DNA from: JBDRMN01 sp043812055
GTDB lineage: Bacteria > Patescibacteriota > Gracilibacteria > JAHISY01
Direction: 5' to 3'
Assembly (NCBI GenBank): GCA_043812055.1
Contig: JBDRMN010000036.1
Span: forward strand, 1-22,764
Length of the DNA stretch: 22,764 nucleotides
The stretch's first letter is position 1; every line of letters starts with the position of its first letter. Both the position numbers and the translations under genes were made by a program. Positions 14,340 through 21,948 of this stretch are shown here, piece by piece. Below the pieces are notes generated by a model. It was not told the DNA's origin, searched no databases, and saw nothing but the letters and a program-made list of their open reading frames with translations.

Positions 14340-14418
14340 AAGGATCATAAGGAGCCTAAAGGGCGATAAGGGTTATAAGGATCTCTCCTTACCGTCTTTA
14401 AAGCTCCTTATGATCTTT
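14340..14418 (+). repeat. Large stem-loop: 32-nt arms, 13-bp perfect core
   Basis: Left arm 14340-14371 and right arm 14387-14418 pair over 32 positions with a few mismatches or G-U pairs. The core GATCATAAGGAGC (14343-14355) / GCTCCTTATGATC (14403-14415) is perfect. The loop is 15 nt. It lies between the 46-aa ORF and the next gene, 16 nt before its ATG, and its end overlaps a possible -10 (TAGAAT, 14418-14423). It could be an attenuator, an mRNA-stability element or a small inverted-repeat element. Confidence 0.7.
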
Positions 14419-14434
14419 AGAATCTTTCTCTTCA

Positions 14435-15676
14435 ATGTCTCCAAAAACAAAAACCAGGCCGAAAAATGCGCCCCGGCAGGCGGTTTTCACCGTTCGCCGG
14501 ATTGCGAACCGTAATCCGCGTGCAAGCCTGCCCGCCGTCAGGCGGGCCCGGAATTACCATACTTTCCGGCGCAAGCTGGCGCGGACCACAGCGGGCTTTC
14601 TCTTGTTTTTGCTTTTGCTTATTGGAGCGTCTCTAAGTGGTGATCTGCGTAGCAATGTTATCCTGTCTGATGCAGAAAATTTCATCTGTTCGGCTACGGA
14701 AATCGGCCAAGCTATCGATAAGGCCACACGTGACATTATCAGTCTCAATCAAAATTTTCCGACTATCCTAGAGGAGCTCTTCCTCTGTGCTGACGCGGAA
14801 TGTGCAGCCGAAGAGAGAATTTACGAAACCGAAAATCAAATTACGGCGCTGGAAACCCAGATCTTTGACCTGGAGAAGCGCTACGACGAGGATCGCGAAA
14901 ACCTCGGAGAGACTTTATCCAAGCTTGAAGATCGCGTGCTTTTTTGCGAGGACGCCAGCCGCTGCAGCAAAGCCAAAATGGCACTACGAGCGGCCCGCGA
15001 CTGCGAGCAGGAGTTTGCTCGGACGGAGATGATTTTTAGCACCAAGACTGACGTTGCTGACACTTATCCACTTCCAGATACGAAGGGCTCACCAGTGACT
15101 GGGGTCAGCTACATCTACAAGCTAAGCACTGACCTGCTCGAGCAGAGAATTCGCACGGACAATTTCAAGGCTACTTACGAGCGTTGTCTTTTGGCTAACC
15201 CTGAATCTCTCTGTCGGAAATACACCAGCAACGCCGCTGATTCAGTCAAATTGGAGAACCAAATTGCCAGCGAATTACGCACGGCAAAATCCAATCTAAT
15301 GCATGCCATTGGGCAGCTGGATACTGACATCGTTGCCTTCGAAATCAGCCGTAAAGACAAAACTGATCTTACCGCAGACCAGGGTTTGGGCTGGTGTGAA
15401 ACAGAACTAAGCAACGCGAAACAAGCTCTGGGTGCGCAAGCGGAGGAGGCTGCCGATCTCAAATTAATTTACGACAACGCCTACGACAATTTACAGCAAA
15501 AAAAGTCTGAACTAAGTCAGCAGCTTGAAGCCGAAGCCAAGGCAGCCGATGCTGAGACCGTGGCCAGGATCCAAGCCGAGGAGCTGCACGCTGCTGCCGA
15601 GGCAGAAAAAAGTACTCAAAAGCAGCAAGTTGGCACTCTCCTGAATTTTTGGGGTTTTATCCGCAACCTGCTTTAA
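14435..15676 (+). CDS. Membrane-anchored coiled-coil protein with NRNP motif
   Basis: 413 residues of no family I recognise. The order is: basic cytoplasmic N-terminus with VFTVRRIANRNPRA (17-30), one membrane helix (about 53-68), the post-helix motif LRSNVILS, and a long helical, charged ectodomain with predicted coiled coils (about 125-165, 280-310, 350-400). Paired cysteines (LCADAEC, FCEDASRC, CLLANPESLC) would form local disulfides, consistent with an exported domain. It ends in a hydrophobic LLNFWGFIRNLL. The next gene, 6 bp later, encodes a protein with the same post-helix motif and architecture, so the two look like paralogues. No Shine-Dalgarno is seen. An adaptor or stalk role in the cluster's assembly is inference. 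Confidence 0.7.
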   Translation: MSPKTKTRPKNAPRQAVFTVRRIANRNPRASLPAVRRARNYHTFRRKLARTTAGFLLFLLLLIGASLSGDLRSNVILSDAENFICSATEIGQAIDKATRDIISLNQNFPTILEELFLCADAECAAEERIYETENQITALETQIFDLEKRYDEDRENLGETLSKLEDRVLFCEDASRCSKAKMALRAARDCEQEFARTEMIFSTKTDVADTYPLPDTKGSPVTGVSYIYKLSTDLLEQRIRTDNFKATYERCLLANPESLCRKYTSNAADSVKLENQIASELRTAKSNLMHAIGQLDTDIVAFEISRKDKTDLTADQGLGWCETELSNAKQALGAQAEEAADLKLIYDNAYDNLQQKKSELSQQLEAEAKAADAETVARIQAEELHAAAEAEKSTQKQQVGTLLNFWGFIRNLL

Positions 15677-15682
15677 CTATCC

Positions 15683-16813
15683 ATGTTAGCCAAATTCAAG
15701 CCATTCCGTTGTCTGCAAAAGCTCTGGTGTCAGCCGGTCAGTCATGTGTGGGTGCCTATTTTTGGAGTCGCCACCCTAGTATTTGCTTTCGGCTGGATGG
15801 CCAGTGGCAGCAATCTACGTGCCGACGTCGTCTTGAGTGGTAGCGCGCTGGAAACGATCAAACCCTATGTCGCCGAAGTCCGCGCTGCCCAGACAGACTA
15901 CCGAGCCGCCATCGGTCAGGGCAATGGGGGAGCCTACGATCAGTATCAAACCGCCCTTACCTGTACCGCTAAACTCGACGATAAGCTCCGGGCGCTCAAA
16001 GAATTGCGCGGCAGTTACCGTCGCCTCAGCACCCAAATCAGCCTACGGGAGCGGGAGCAACGCCTCCGGGTATTCCTGCCCAAAGTCGAGAGTCAAGCGA
16101 AATCAATCGTTCGTGAAATTTTCACGGCAGCAGAAGAAAAGGCTCTCCTGCAAAAAGCCGAGGAGCTCAAGTCAAACTTTGAAAAAGTCACTACCCAGCT
16201 CGCCAACTGCCTCCAAACTTTCCAAAACATTGAAAAATGTGAGTCTGAAATTCAAGCCTTCCTCAGTGCCGAGGAAAATACCAAGCAAGAGCTTCTGGCA
16301 ATTCAAAACATGGGCATGGAGAAAGAGCGGGAGGCGCAATCCCGCCTGGAGGTGCTGCAAAAAGAGTCTGAGCAGCTCTGGTACGAATCCGAGCAGGAGC
16401 TTTTCGATGAGGGCCGTGAGCTCAGCAGCCTCTGGGGAAAAATTCAAGCAGGACAGCTAAAAACAGATATTATTGAAAACTCCCTCAAAACAGGTGCGAC
16501 AATCGGTAAGGTCATTGGCAAGGCTACTGAAATAATCACTGCTCCCATCGTCGGTGCCGCCGGTCTGGTTGGCGGAGTGATTGACTCTGGCAAAAAGATC
16601 GTCAATGGTATCACGACCGGCCTTTTGGCAAGCCTCTCTTCCCTGGCGGAAGCGCCAGTGGTGTCGGTGGAAGTGGAAGTGTCGGTGGAAGTGGAAGTGT
16701 CGGTGGATATGGATCCGGCGCTACCACATTCAGCGGCGCGGATGCGGCGAGCGGACTGCAGGAATTCGCCCGGTCCTACAAGGGCAATAAATATGGCAGC
16801 GCCATCGGGATGA
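15683..16813 (+). CDS. Coiled-coil membrane protein, 5' part of a frameshifted gene
   Basis: As written, 376 residues: an anchor helix (about 22-42), the motif LRADVVLS shared with the preceding protein, a long coiled-coil ectodomain (about 90-275, with scattered Cys) and a Gly/Ala-rich hydrophobic stretch (about 280-325). Beyond about residue 320 the frame yields a low-quality tail (VSVEVEVSVEVEVSVD, then SAARMRRADCR). The -1 frame of the same DNA gives a convincing Gly-Ser linker that runs into the VirB2-like unit at 16810. I conclude that the intended product spans 15683-17085 and that one base is lost, or a -1 shift occurs, between 16585 and about 16650. The formal stop overlaps the ATG at 16810 as ATGA. 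Confidence 0.65.
   Translation: MLAKFKPFRCLQKLWCQPVSHVWVPIFGVATLVFAFGWMASGSNLRADVVLSGSALETIKPYVAEVRAAQTDYRAAIGQGNGGAYDQYQTALTCTAKLDDKLRALKELRGSYRRLSTQISLREREQRLRVFLPKVESQAKSIVREIFTAAEEKALLQKAEELKSNFEKVTTQLANCLQTFQNIEKCESEIQAFLSAEENTKQELLAIQNMGMEKEREAQSRLEVLQKESEQLWYESEQELFDEGRELSSLWGKIQAGQLKTDIIENSLKTGATIGKVIGKATEIITAPIVGAAGLVGGVIDSGKKIVNGITTGLLASLSSLAEAPVVSVEVEVSVEVEVSVDMDPALPHSAARMRRADCRNSPGPTRAINMAAPSG
16663..16707 (+). repeat. 18-bp in-frame minisatellite
   Basis: gtcggtggaagtggaagt is repeated exactly at 16663-16680 and 16681-16698, plus half a unit. In the -1 frame it encodes VGGSGS per unit. The unit length is a multiple of three, so copy-number change would keep the linker frame. Confidence 0.75.
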
Positions 16814-17085
16814 TTACGGGCTGGACCAATTTTCTCCTTCCTTTTGTAGGCGCGATTGCCATTGCGGCAATTGTTTACGCCGGCTTCCTCTACCTCACCG
16901 CTGCCGGTAATCAAGAGCAAACTGAAAAAGCCAAGAAGATTATAATCTGGGTCGTGATCGGTATTATCGTCATCGTCTCAGCCTACGCCATCGTCAACAC
17001 TGTTTTGTCCGGTAAATCAGCAGTGCAGTCTGATAATCAGGTTGATATCAGTATCGGTGGCACCGATATCAACGTAGGTTGGTAA
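16810..17085 (+). CDS. Single VirB2/TrbC-like unit, 3' part of the frameshifted gene
   Basis: From the ATG at 16810, 91 residues: helix one (about 6-29, WTNFLLPFVGAIAIAAIVYA), hairpin GNQEQTEKAKK, helix two (about 44-64), and a tail VDISIGGTDINVGW carrying the shared [VI]-D-I-S-I-G motif twice. The frame is open from 16585, and its upstream part (GGSASGVGGSGS ... ASGLQEFARSYKGNKYGSAIG) looks coding. Similarity to the next protein also starts upstream of this ATG (AIGMITGWTNF versus AILNWTNF). It is therefore probably the C-terminal domain of the 15683 gene. Separate translation through the ATGA overlap is the alternative. Confidence 0.7.
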   Translation: MITGWTNFLLPFVGAIAIAAIVYAGFLYLTAAGNQEQTEKAKKIIIWVVIGIIVIVSAYAIVNTVLSGKSAVQSDNQVDISIGGTDINVGW

Positions 17086-17103
17086 AAAACTTTTCAAATC
17101 CAA

Positions 17104-17628
17104 ATGTTTAAAATCAAAAATCAGCTCCGTAAATTTCCCACTCTGCTCGCAACTTTCGCGCTCGCCGGAGCCTTCAGCGCCATGACTTGGCTGGGCAGCT
17201 CTCACCCGGAGAGTGCCAACCTGGCGGCGTTCAGTTTTGGCTTAGGAGATGGCGGCATCCAGATCGGAACAGACAATTTTAGTTTCGGCCTGGGGGTGGG
17301 TGGTGCAGGTGATCAGCCGGGCTGCAGCGGTAGCAACTGTTTGAGTGTTCCCAGCGCCGGTACTTACAAAGGAATCGCGGTAACCGGATCTCTCACCAAA
17401 GCCATTCTCAACTGGACGAATTTCTTTTTGGGTTTCTTCGCTTTAATCGCGATGGTGGCTCTCATTTACGCGGGCTTTCTCTACGTCACCGCCGCCGGTA
17501 ATGATGAACAGGCTACCAAGGCCAAGAAGATCATCATCTGGGTTGTGATCGGCATCATTGTTATCTTGCTGGCCTACGCTCTCGTTAATACTTTGATTAC
17601 AACCGGTCCCAAAGGCGGAGATTACTAG
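17104..17628 (+). CDS. Single VirB2/TrbC-like unit with signal sequence
   Basis: 174 residues. The N-terminal hydrophobic segment (about 13-32, after a basic MFKIKNQLRKF) looks like a signal peptide or anchor. A Gly-rich stretch follows (about 38-75, with GIQIGTDNFSFGLG and a Cys pair CSGSNC), then one pilin-like two-helix unit (about 100-165): ILNWTNFFLGFFALIAMVAL, GNDEQATKAKK, IIIWVVIGIIVILLAYALVN. It is the closest to classical VirB2/TrbC in size and topology, with signal, mature segment and two helices, so it is the best candidate for a polymerising subunit. The unit is very similar to that at 16810. Confidence 0.8.
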   Translation: MFKIKNQLRKFPTLLATFALAGAFSAMTWLGSSHPESANLAAFSFGLGDGGIQIGTDNFSFGLGVGGAGDQPGCSGSNCLSVPSAGTYKGIAVTGSLTKAILNWTNFFLGFFALIAMVALIYAGFLYVTAAGNDEQATKAKKIIIWVVIGIIVILLAYALVNTLITTGPKGGDY

Positions 17629-17636
17629 ACAAGTAC

Positions 17637-17657
17637 GAACGCCCCAGTGGGGCGTTC
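17637..17657 (+). terminator. GC-rich hairpin after the pilin-like gene (weak terminator)
   Basis: GAACGCCCC-agt-GGGGCGTTC is a perfect 9-bp stem 8 nt past the stop codon. Only a pyrimidine-rich stretch, not a T-run, follows. It may reduce read-through into the PKD gene or be another dispersed palindrome. Confidence 0.4.
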
Positions 17658-17690
17658 CTACCTATTACCCTAAACCCTACACCCTAGAAC

Positions 17691-19898
17691 ATGTCTGAAA
17701 AACCAAACCTTTCCGACTTCGATCAAATCGGTCAAGCCGTCGACAAGATCGCCGATCCGGCAATTAATACTCCCGCTGGCACCAAGGCAGCCCCGGTAAC
17801 CGGTCCGAAGCCCCCTGCGAAACCACGTATCCAGCCCCGCAAATTCGCTCTGGGTTGTTTAACTTTTTTCTTCGGACTTTTCGCCATCCTGATTGTCGCG
17901 ATGATTTTCGGACTCAATGCTGGTGAAGAGACTATCCTTAATTTCGGACTCAGTCCGGCGTCTTTCAAAAACTGGACGATTGGCATGGTAAGCATGCTTT
18001 TTGGTTCGCTCGGCCTGATCGCGATCATCTACAGCATCTTCCAGTTTGGCCGCCGTCTGCTGGCTGGACGGGAGGAGCGTGCGGAAAAAGCTCGGGCGGG
18101 TCTGCGGGCTTTGACAAGTTTCGGGATTGCTGTCTTGATAATTACGATTTGGTATTTCGTTTACAGCTATATCAGTAGGTTCGAAATGAAACCACCGGAA
18201 TTACCGATCGAGATCGTGACCCAACCGGAATACACTTACGAACTCACTTCACCAATCCAGATTGAATTTTCAGCGGAGCGCATTGTCGATGCTTTCAAAA
18301 AAAATTACGACCTCGTGAGCTACGAGTGGGATAAAGATGGCGATGGAGAAGTGGATGACACCGGGTCGCAGGTAACCCTTTACTTCCCCCACGGCGGTAA
18401 ATTCAACGGCGTTTACAACGTCACTCTGCGAGTGCGGATGCAACCCAAGAGTGGGGGAGACTCGATGGTAAAAGAGTACGTACGAACCGTTTCCATTTCC
18501 AAGCAGGAGATCTACGGTGAGATTGAGTCCGATCCCGAGTCAGGTGAAGTGCCGCTCAAAGTAAAACTCGATGCTGCTAATGTAGCGGATCCTCAGGGCT
18601 CGGAAATCACCAACTACAGTTGGGATCTGGACGCCGACGGTCGTGCCGACCGGGATAGCATGAATTACCGTCAAACCGAGTGGACCTTCAAAACTATCGG
18701 TGAGCACAAAGTGACTCTCACCGTCACTTCTGGTGATTTTTTACCCGACGGTCGCCACGAGGAAAAAACTTTCGAAAAAATCATCACTGTCTACGAACCG
18801 AGTGAGCTCGTGGAAGGTACCCTCTGGATCAAAGCTGATCCCAAAAAGGGTTTCGCCCCACTGACGGTAAATCTAGAAGCGGCCCGGGCGTCGAGTGGAG
18901 GCCTGTCCCAGATCGACAAATACGAGTGGCGGATCGGGGATGGTCTCGACAAGCTACATGGCCAGCGCAACAAATTTACTTTTGAGAAACCTGGTACTTA
19001 TCCGGTCGAGCTCGTCGCCACTTATTACAACGGCCAAATTCAGAAAGACATGGTGGAAATCCAGGTCAATGACGCAAGCTTCGCGCCTGAAGCAATCATC
19101 ACCACCGAACCGCCTTTTTCCACCCGTTATCAGGCTGTCGCGGGCTCCGCTCCACTAACCATTAAATTCAGTGCTGACGAATCCAAAGACGCCGACGACA
19201 ACATCGTGCAATATGATTGGGATCTCGACGGTGACGGGATTTACGATACCGAGGGGAGCACTGTCGAGCACAAGTACTGGATGCTTGGCGAATACCATGC
19301 CAAATTGCGTACCACGGATAGCGATGGTAACGAAGACGAAACTGAGGTGAAAGTCACCGTCGGCGAGGAAATGCCGGTCGTTGACTTCGGTGCGGACAAG
19401 CTCTCAGGAGCCGCTCCGCTGACCGTTAATTTCGACGCTTCCGGCTCCCGTCTACCGGCCAGCCGCCAGATCACTTCTTATGAATGGGATTTCGGAACTG
19501 GCCAAAATCAAAATCAGCAAACTTTTATCAATCAATCCGCTCAAACTTCGCATGTTTTCGAAACTGTCGGTTCGCAGCTCGTGACTCTGACTCTGCATGC
19601 CGATGACGGCACTGAGTACTACGACATTTTGAAAATTGTAGCTACTAACCCGACACTCAATTCGAAGTTCTCCGCTTCACGAGTGAGCGGTACCGCTCCG
19701 TTGGCTGTTTCTTTCGATGCTTCCGCGAGTTCCGGGAATATCACCCGGCATGAGTGGGTTTTCAATGACGGTGGCACAAGTAGCGAGAAATCTCCGGCTC
19801 ACGTTTTCGCTGAAGCTGGTGAATACAATGTTGTGCTCTCGATCTATGATGCCTACGGCAATGTTTCCAAATACAGCCAAACAATCGTGGCAAAATAA
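17691..19898 (+). CDS. Membrane-anchored PKD-repeat surface protein
   Basis: 735 residues. A Pro-rich cytoplasmic start (1-50) is followed by three helices (about 52-74, 97-119, 140-161). The last two are joined by GREERAEKARAGLRA and resemble the pilin-like hairpin of the upstream genes. The rest is an ectodomain of about six PKD (Ig-like) domains, each with an [EYD]-W-D-x-D-type core: EWDKDGDGEVD, SWDLDADGRAD, EWRIGDG, DWDLDGDGIYD, EWDFGTG and EWVFNDGG. DxDxDG loops in domains one, two and four could bind calcium. PKD arrays usually act in adhesion or as extracellular spacers. It is probably the surface-exposed end of this cluster. It follows the pilin-like gene by 62 bp without an obvious promoter. 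Confidence 0.85.
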   Translation: MSEKPNLSDFDQIGQAVDKIADPAINTPAGTKAAPVTGPKPPAKPRIQPRKFALGCLTFFFGLFAILIVAMIFGLNAGEETILNFGLSPASFKNWTIGMVSMLFGSLGLIAIIYSIFQFGRRLLAGREERAEKARAGLRALTSFGIAVLIITIWYFVYSYISRFEMKPPELPIEIVTQPEYTYELTSPIQIEFSAERIVDAFKKNYDLVSYEWDKDGDGEVDDTGSQVTLYFPHGGKFNGVYNVTLRVRMQPKSGGDSMVKEYVRTVSISKQEIYGEIESDPESGEVPLKVKLDAANVADPQGSEITNYSWDLDADGRADRDSMNYRQTEWTFKTIGEHKVTLTVTSGDFLPDGRHEEKTFEKIITVYEPSELVEGTLWIKADPKKGFAPLTVNLEAARASSGGLSQIDKYEWRIGDGLDKLHGQRNKFTFEKPGTYPVELVATYYNGQIQKDMVEIQVNDASFAPEAIITTEPPFSTRYQAVAGSAPLTIKFSADESKDADDNIVQYDWDLDGDGIYDTEGSTVEHKYWMLGEYHAKLRTTDSDGNEDETEVKVTVGEEMPVVDFGADKLSGAAPLTVNFDASGSRLPASRQITSYEWDFGTGQNQNQQTFINQSAQTSHVFETVGSQLVTLTLHADDGTEYYDILKIVATNPTLNSKFSASRVSGTAPLAVSFDASASSGNITRHEWVFNDGGTSSEKSPAHVFAEAGEYNVVLSIYDAYGNVSKYSQTIVAK

Positions 19899-19932
19899 AC
19901 CACCTGATTGTGCGGCTCAAATCAACACAAAA

Positions 19933-20886
19933 GTGACCAGTAAAATTTATTTTTTCGAAGTTGAGCCCGCCGACGCACGCGTTATCACGGTGAAGTATCC
20001 GCGAGCCAAGTGTTTTGCTGAGCCTTTTTCGGCGAAACTAGCGAGTCAAATCAAAGACGCCGAAATTATTTGTGGAATGATTCATTCGGATTTTTCTGGA
20101 AAGGCCCTGCAGCTTTTGCCCAAGCTCAAACTGATCGTGACTCGCAGTGCGGGCTATGACCATGTCGATCTTGCGTGGGCGCACGACCAGAAAATTCCTG
20201 TTTGCTTCGTGCCCGAATACGGCTCCCACGTCATCGCCGAGCACGTCTTCGCTCTTTTGCTGGCCAGTTGCCGCAATGTCCTGGAAGGCGAGGAACGCAC
20301 CGCCCACGACAATTTCTCCTGGTGCGGACTCAAAGGCTTGGCGTTGAAAGGAAAAACTATTGGCGTGATCGGCACGGGCCGCATTGGCGCCCAAGTTTGT
20401 CGCATCGCTTCCGACGGCTTTCTGATGAAAGTACTCGGTTACGACGTTCAGAAAAACCCTAAGCTGCACAAGCTCCAAAATTTCAAATACACGAGTCTCG
20501 ACACTTTGCTTAAACGCTCCGACATCATCACCCTGCATCTCCCGCTTTTCCCGGAAACCAAGCATCTGATTAATTCAAAAAGCATCGCCAAGATGAAACA
20601 GGGCGTCGCTCTCATCAACACTGCTCGGGGTGCTTTGATCGACACTCCGGCGCTTGTGAAAGCAATTAAAGCAAAGCGGTTTTGCCACGTCGCCCTCGAT
20701 GTCGTGGAACACGAGAACAATCTGAAAGAAGACCGTGAGTTACTCCATCTACCTGGCGTCATCATCACTCCTCACATTGCCTTCTACACCGACGAATCGA
20801 ATGCCAAGATGTATTCAGAGGCGTTCAAGTCCATTGACCAATTTTTAGCCAATAAAAAACTAACTTTACAAGTTCATGGACATTAA
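19933..20886 (+). CDS. D-isomer-specific 2-hydroxyacid dehydrogenase
   Basis: 317 residues from GTG at 19933. The frame is open further upstream into the PKD gene, but conservation begins at KIYFFEVE. It is an NAD-dependent oxidoreductase interconverting a D-2-hydroxyacid and a 2-ketoacid. Motifs: RSAGYDHVD (71-79), Rossmann loop GVIGTGRIG (144-152) with Asp171 at the end of strand two (NAD preference), HLPLFPETKHLIN, NTARGALID (catalytic Arg near 232), a Glu around 259-261 and TPHIAFYT (catalytic His281). D-lactate dehydrogenase-like, fermentative NADH recycling is plausible. Other substrates cannot be excluded. The start lies 35 bp after the PKD stop. Confidence 0.85.
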   Translation: MTSKIYFFEVEPADARVITVKYPRAKCFAEPFSAKLASQIKDAEIICGMIHSDFSGKALQLLPKLKLIVTRSAGYDHVDLAWAHDQKIPVCFVPEYGSHVIAEHVFALLLASCRNVLEGEERTAHDNFSWCGLKGLALKGKTIGVIGTGRIGAQVCRIASDGFLMKVLGYDVQKNPKLHKLQNFKYTSLDTLLKRSDIITLHLPLFPETKHLINSKSIAKMKQGVALINTARGALIDTPALVKAIKAKRFCHVALDVVEHENNLKEDRELLHLPGVIITPHIAFYTDESNAKMYSEAFKSIDQFLANKKLTLQVHGH

Positions 20887-21080
20887 CAAAATTTCTAATT
20901 TTCAATTTTCAATTTATAAACGATTTTCAATTAATTAATTTCTCAATTATCCAAACCAAAAATAAATTTCCTAAATAAAAATGGTTTGAAAAATTAAAAC
21001 ATTGGAACATTAGAAATCGTTTGAAAATTAGAAATTAGAAATTAAAAATTCCCTAATCCCTAGCACCTAGAACCTAGCAC
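20887..21080. repeat. AT-rich dispersed element, best copy
   Basis: About 195 bp of attaga/aattttcaa words with internal inverted symmetry (caatttataaacgattttcaa versus ttagaaatcgtttgaaaatt), ending in ccctagcacctagaacctagcaccta. 21000-21080 matches 11029-11100 at most positions. The LOG gene ATG begins inside the end of it. Confidence 0.6.
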
Positions 21081-21085
21081 CTAAA

Positions 21086-21883
21086 ATGCCTGCCTACCGC
21101 ATCGCCACTCTCGAAAAATTCAAAAAGGAGAAATCCATCGTGCTTTCGCGCAGTAAGGCCAAGCGTATTAACGCGAACCTCGAAACTGCTCGCAAACGCT
21201 ACGAAAAATCTCTCTTCGACAGCTTTCCTTACTCCTATTTTGAGAGTTTTCGCATCACGATTTTTGGCAGCGGACTTTTCGAGGAGCAGGATTCTGAATA
21301 TTTCCATTTCGTCACGCATCTGACGAAAAAGCTCGGCAAGGAAATGCAGGTGGATATCGTCACCGGCGGGGGCGGAGGTCTCATGCTTGCCGCCAACGAA
21401 GGACTCGAGCAGGCCAAGGCCGAACTTAAGCGTGAGCATAAGGTCATTCACTGCAAAAATCGCGGCATTCGAGCCGACCTGCCTCACGAACTCGGTCGCA
21501 ACGAAAGACTGGATATCGTTCAGGAATATCGCAACTTCAGCACCCGGATCGAAGAGTTTGTGCGCACGAGCAATGGAGTTTATCTCGCCCCGGGAGGTAT
21601 CGGTACTGATCTCGAAGCGTCGATGTTCATCCAGATGAAACAGCGCTGGAAATTGGAAGCCGACTTTCCTATTCTCGCGCATCCTTTTTGGAAACCAATC
21701 TTTGAGCACGAAAACAAAATCATGTTCGATGAGCAGATTAAAAAAGGTCATACTCCCTTTATCGCCAAAGACGATCTAAACATCGTGCACTACACCACCG
21801 ATTTAGATGAAATTGTGAAAATATTCCAGAAGCAGTACAAGGCGTGGGAAGCGCTGCGGAAGAAAGTGAAGTGGGTGAAGTAG
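21086..21883 (+). CDS. LOG-family (TIGR00730-type) protein
   Basis: 265 residues. Key motifs are TGGGGGLMLAANEG (near 92-105) and PGGIGTDLEASMF (near 169-181), the phosphate-binding pair that defines LOG or 'lysine decarboxylase-like' proteins. These cleave nucleoside 5'-monophosphates, in plants to activate cytokinins; many bacterial members have unknown substrates. It is longer than the usual 180-200 residues because of a charged N-terminal extension (about 1-50) and a longer C-terminal half. It lies directly after a dispersed repeat and ends at a good terminator, so it is a single-gene unit. Confidence 0.85.
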   Translation: MPAYRIATLEKFKKEKSIVLSRSKAKRINANLETARKRYEKSLFDSFPYSYFESFRITIFGSGLFEEQDSEYFHFVTHLTKKLGKEMQVDIVTGGGGGLMLAANEGLEQAKAELKREHKVIHCKNRGIRADLPHELGRNERLDIVQEYRNFSTRIEEFVRTSNGVYLAPGGIGTDLEASMFIQMKQRWKLEADFPILAHPFWKPIFEHENKIMFDEQIKKGHTPFIAKDDLNIVHYTTDLDEIVKIFQKQYKAWEALRKKVKWVK

Positions 21884-21921
21884 GTTTTAGGTTTCAGGTT
21901 CTAGGGGAACATTGCACGAGA

Positions 21922-21948
21922 GTCACCTGCCCACGGGTGACCTTTTTT
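21922..21948 (+). terminator. Intrinsic terminator of the LOG gene
   Basis: GTCACC (21922-21927), 8-nt loop, GGTGAC (21936-21941), then C and TTTTTT. It lies 38 nt past the stop codon. Confidence 0.75.

Noticed and set aside
16444..16920. 158-residue minus-strand ORF with a STDTSTSTDTST repeat
   Set aside because: Antisense to the frameshifted gene; the repeat is the reverse reading of the Gly-Ser minisatellite.
17637..17657. Strong intrinsic terminator
   Set aside because: Perfect stem, but no T-run follows; listed only as a weak terminator or palindrome.
19717..19932. Upstream extension of the dehydrogenase frame
   Set aside because: It lies inside the PKD gene in another frame; the conserved protein starts at the GTG at 19933.
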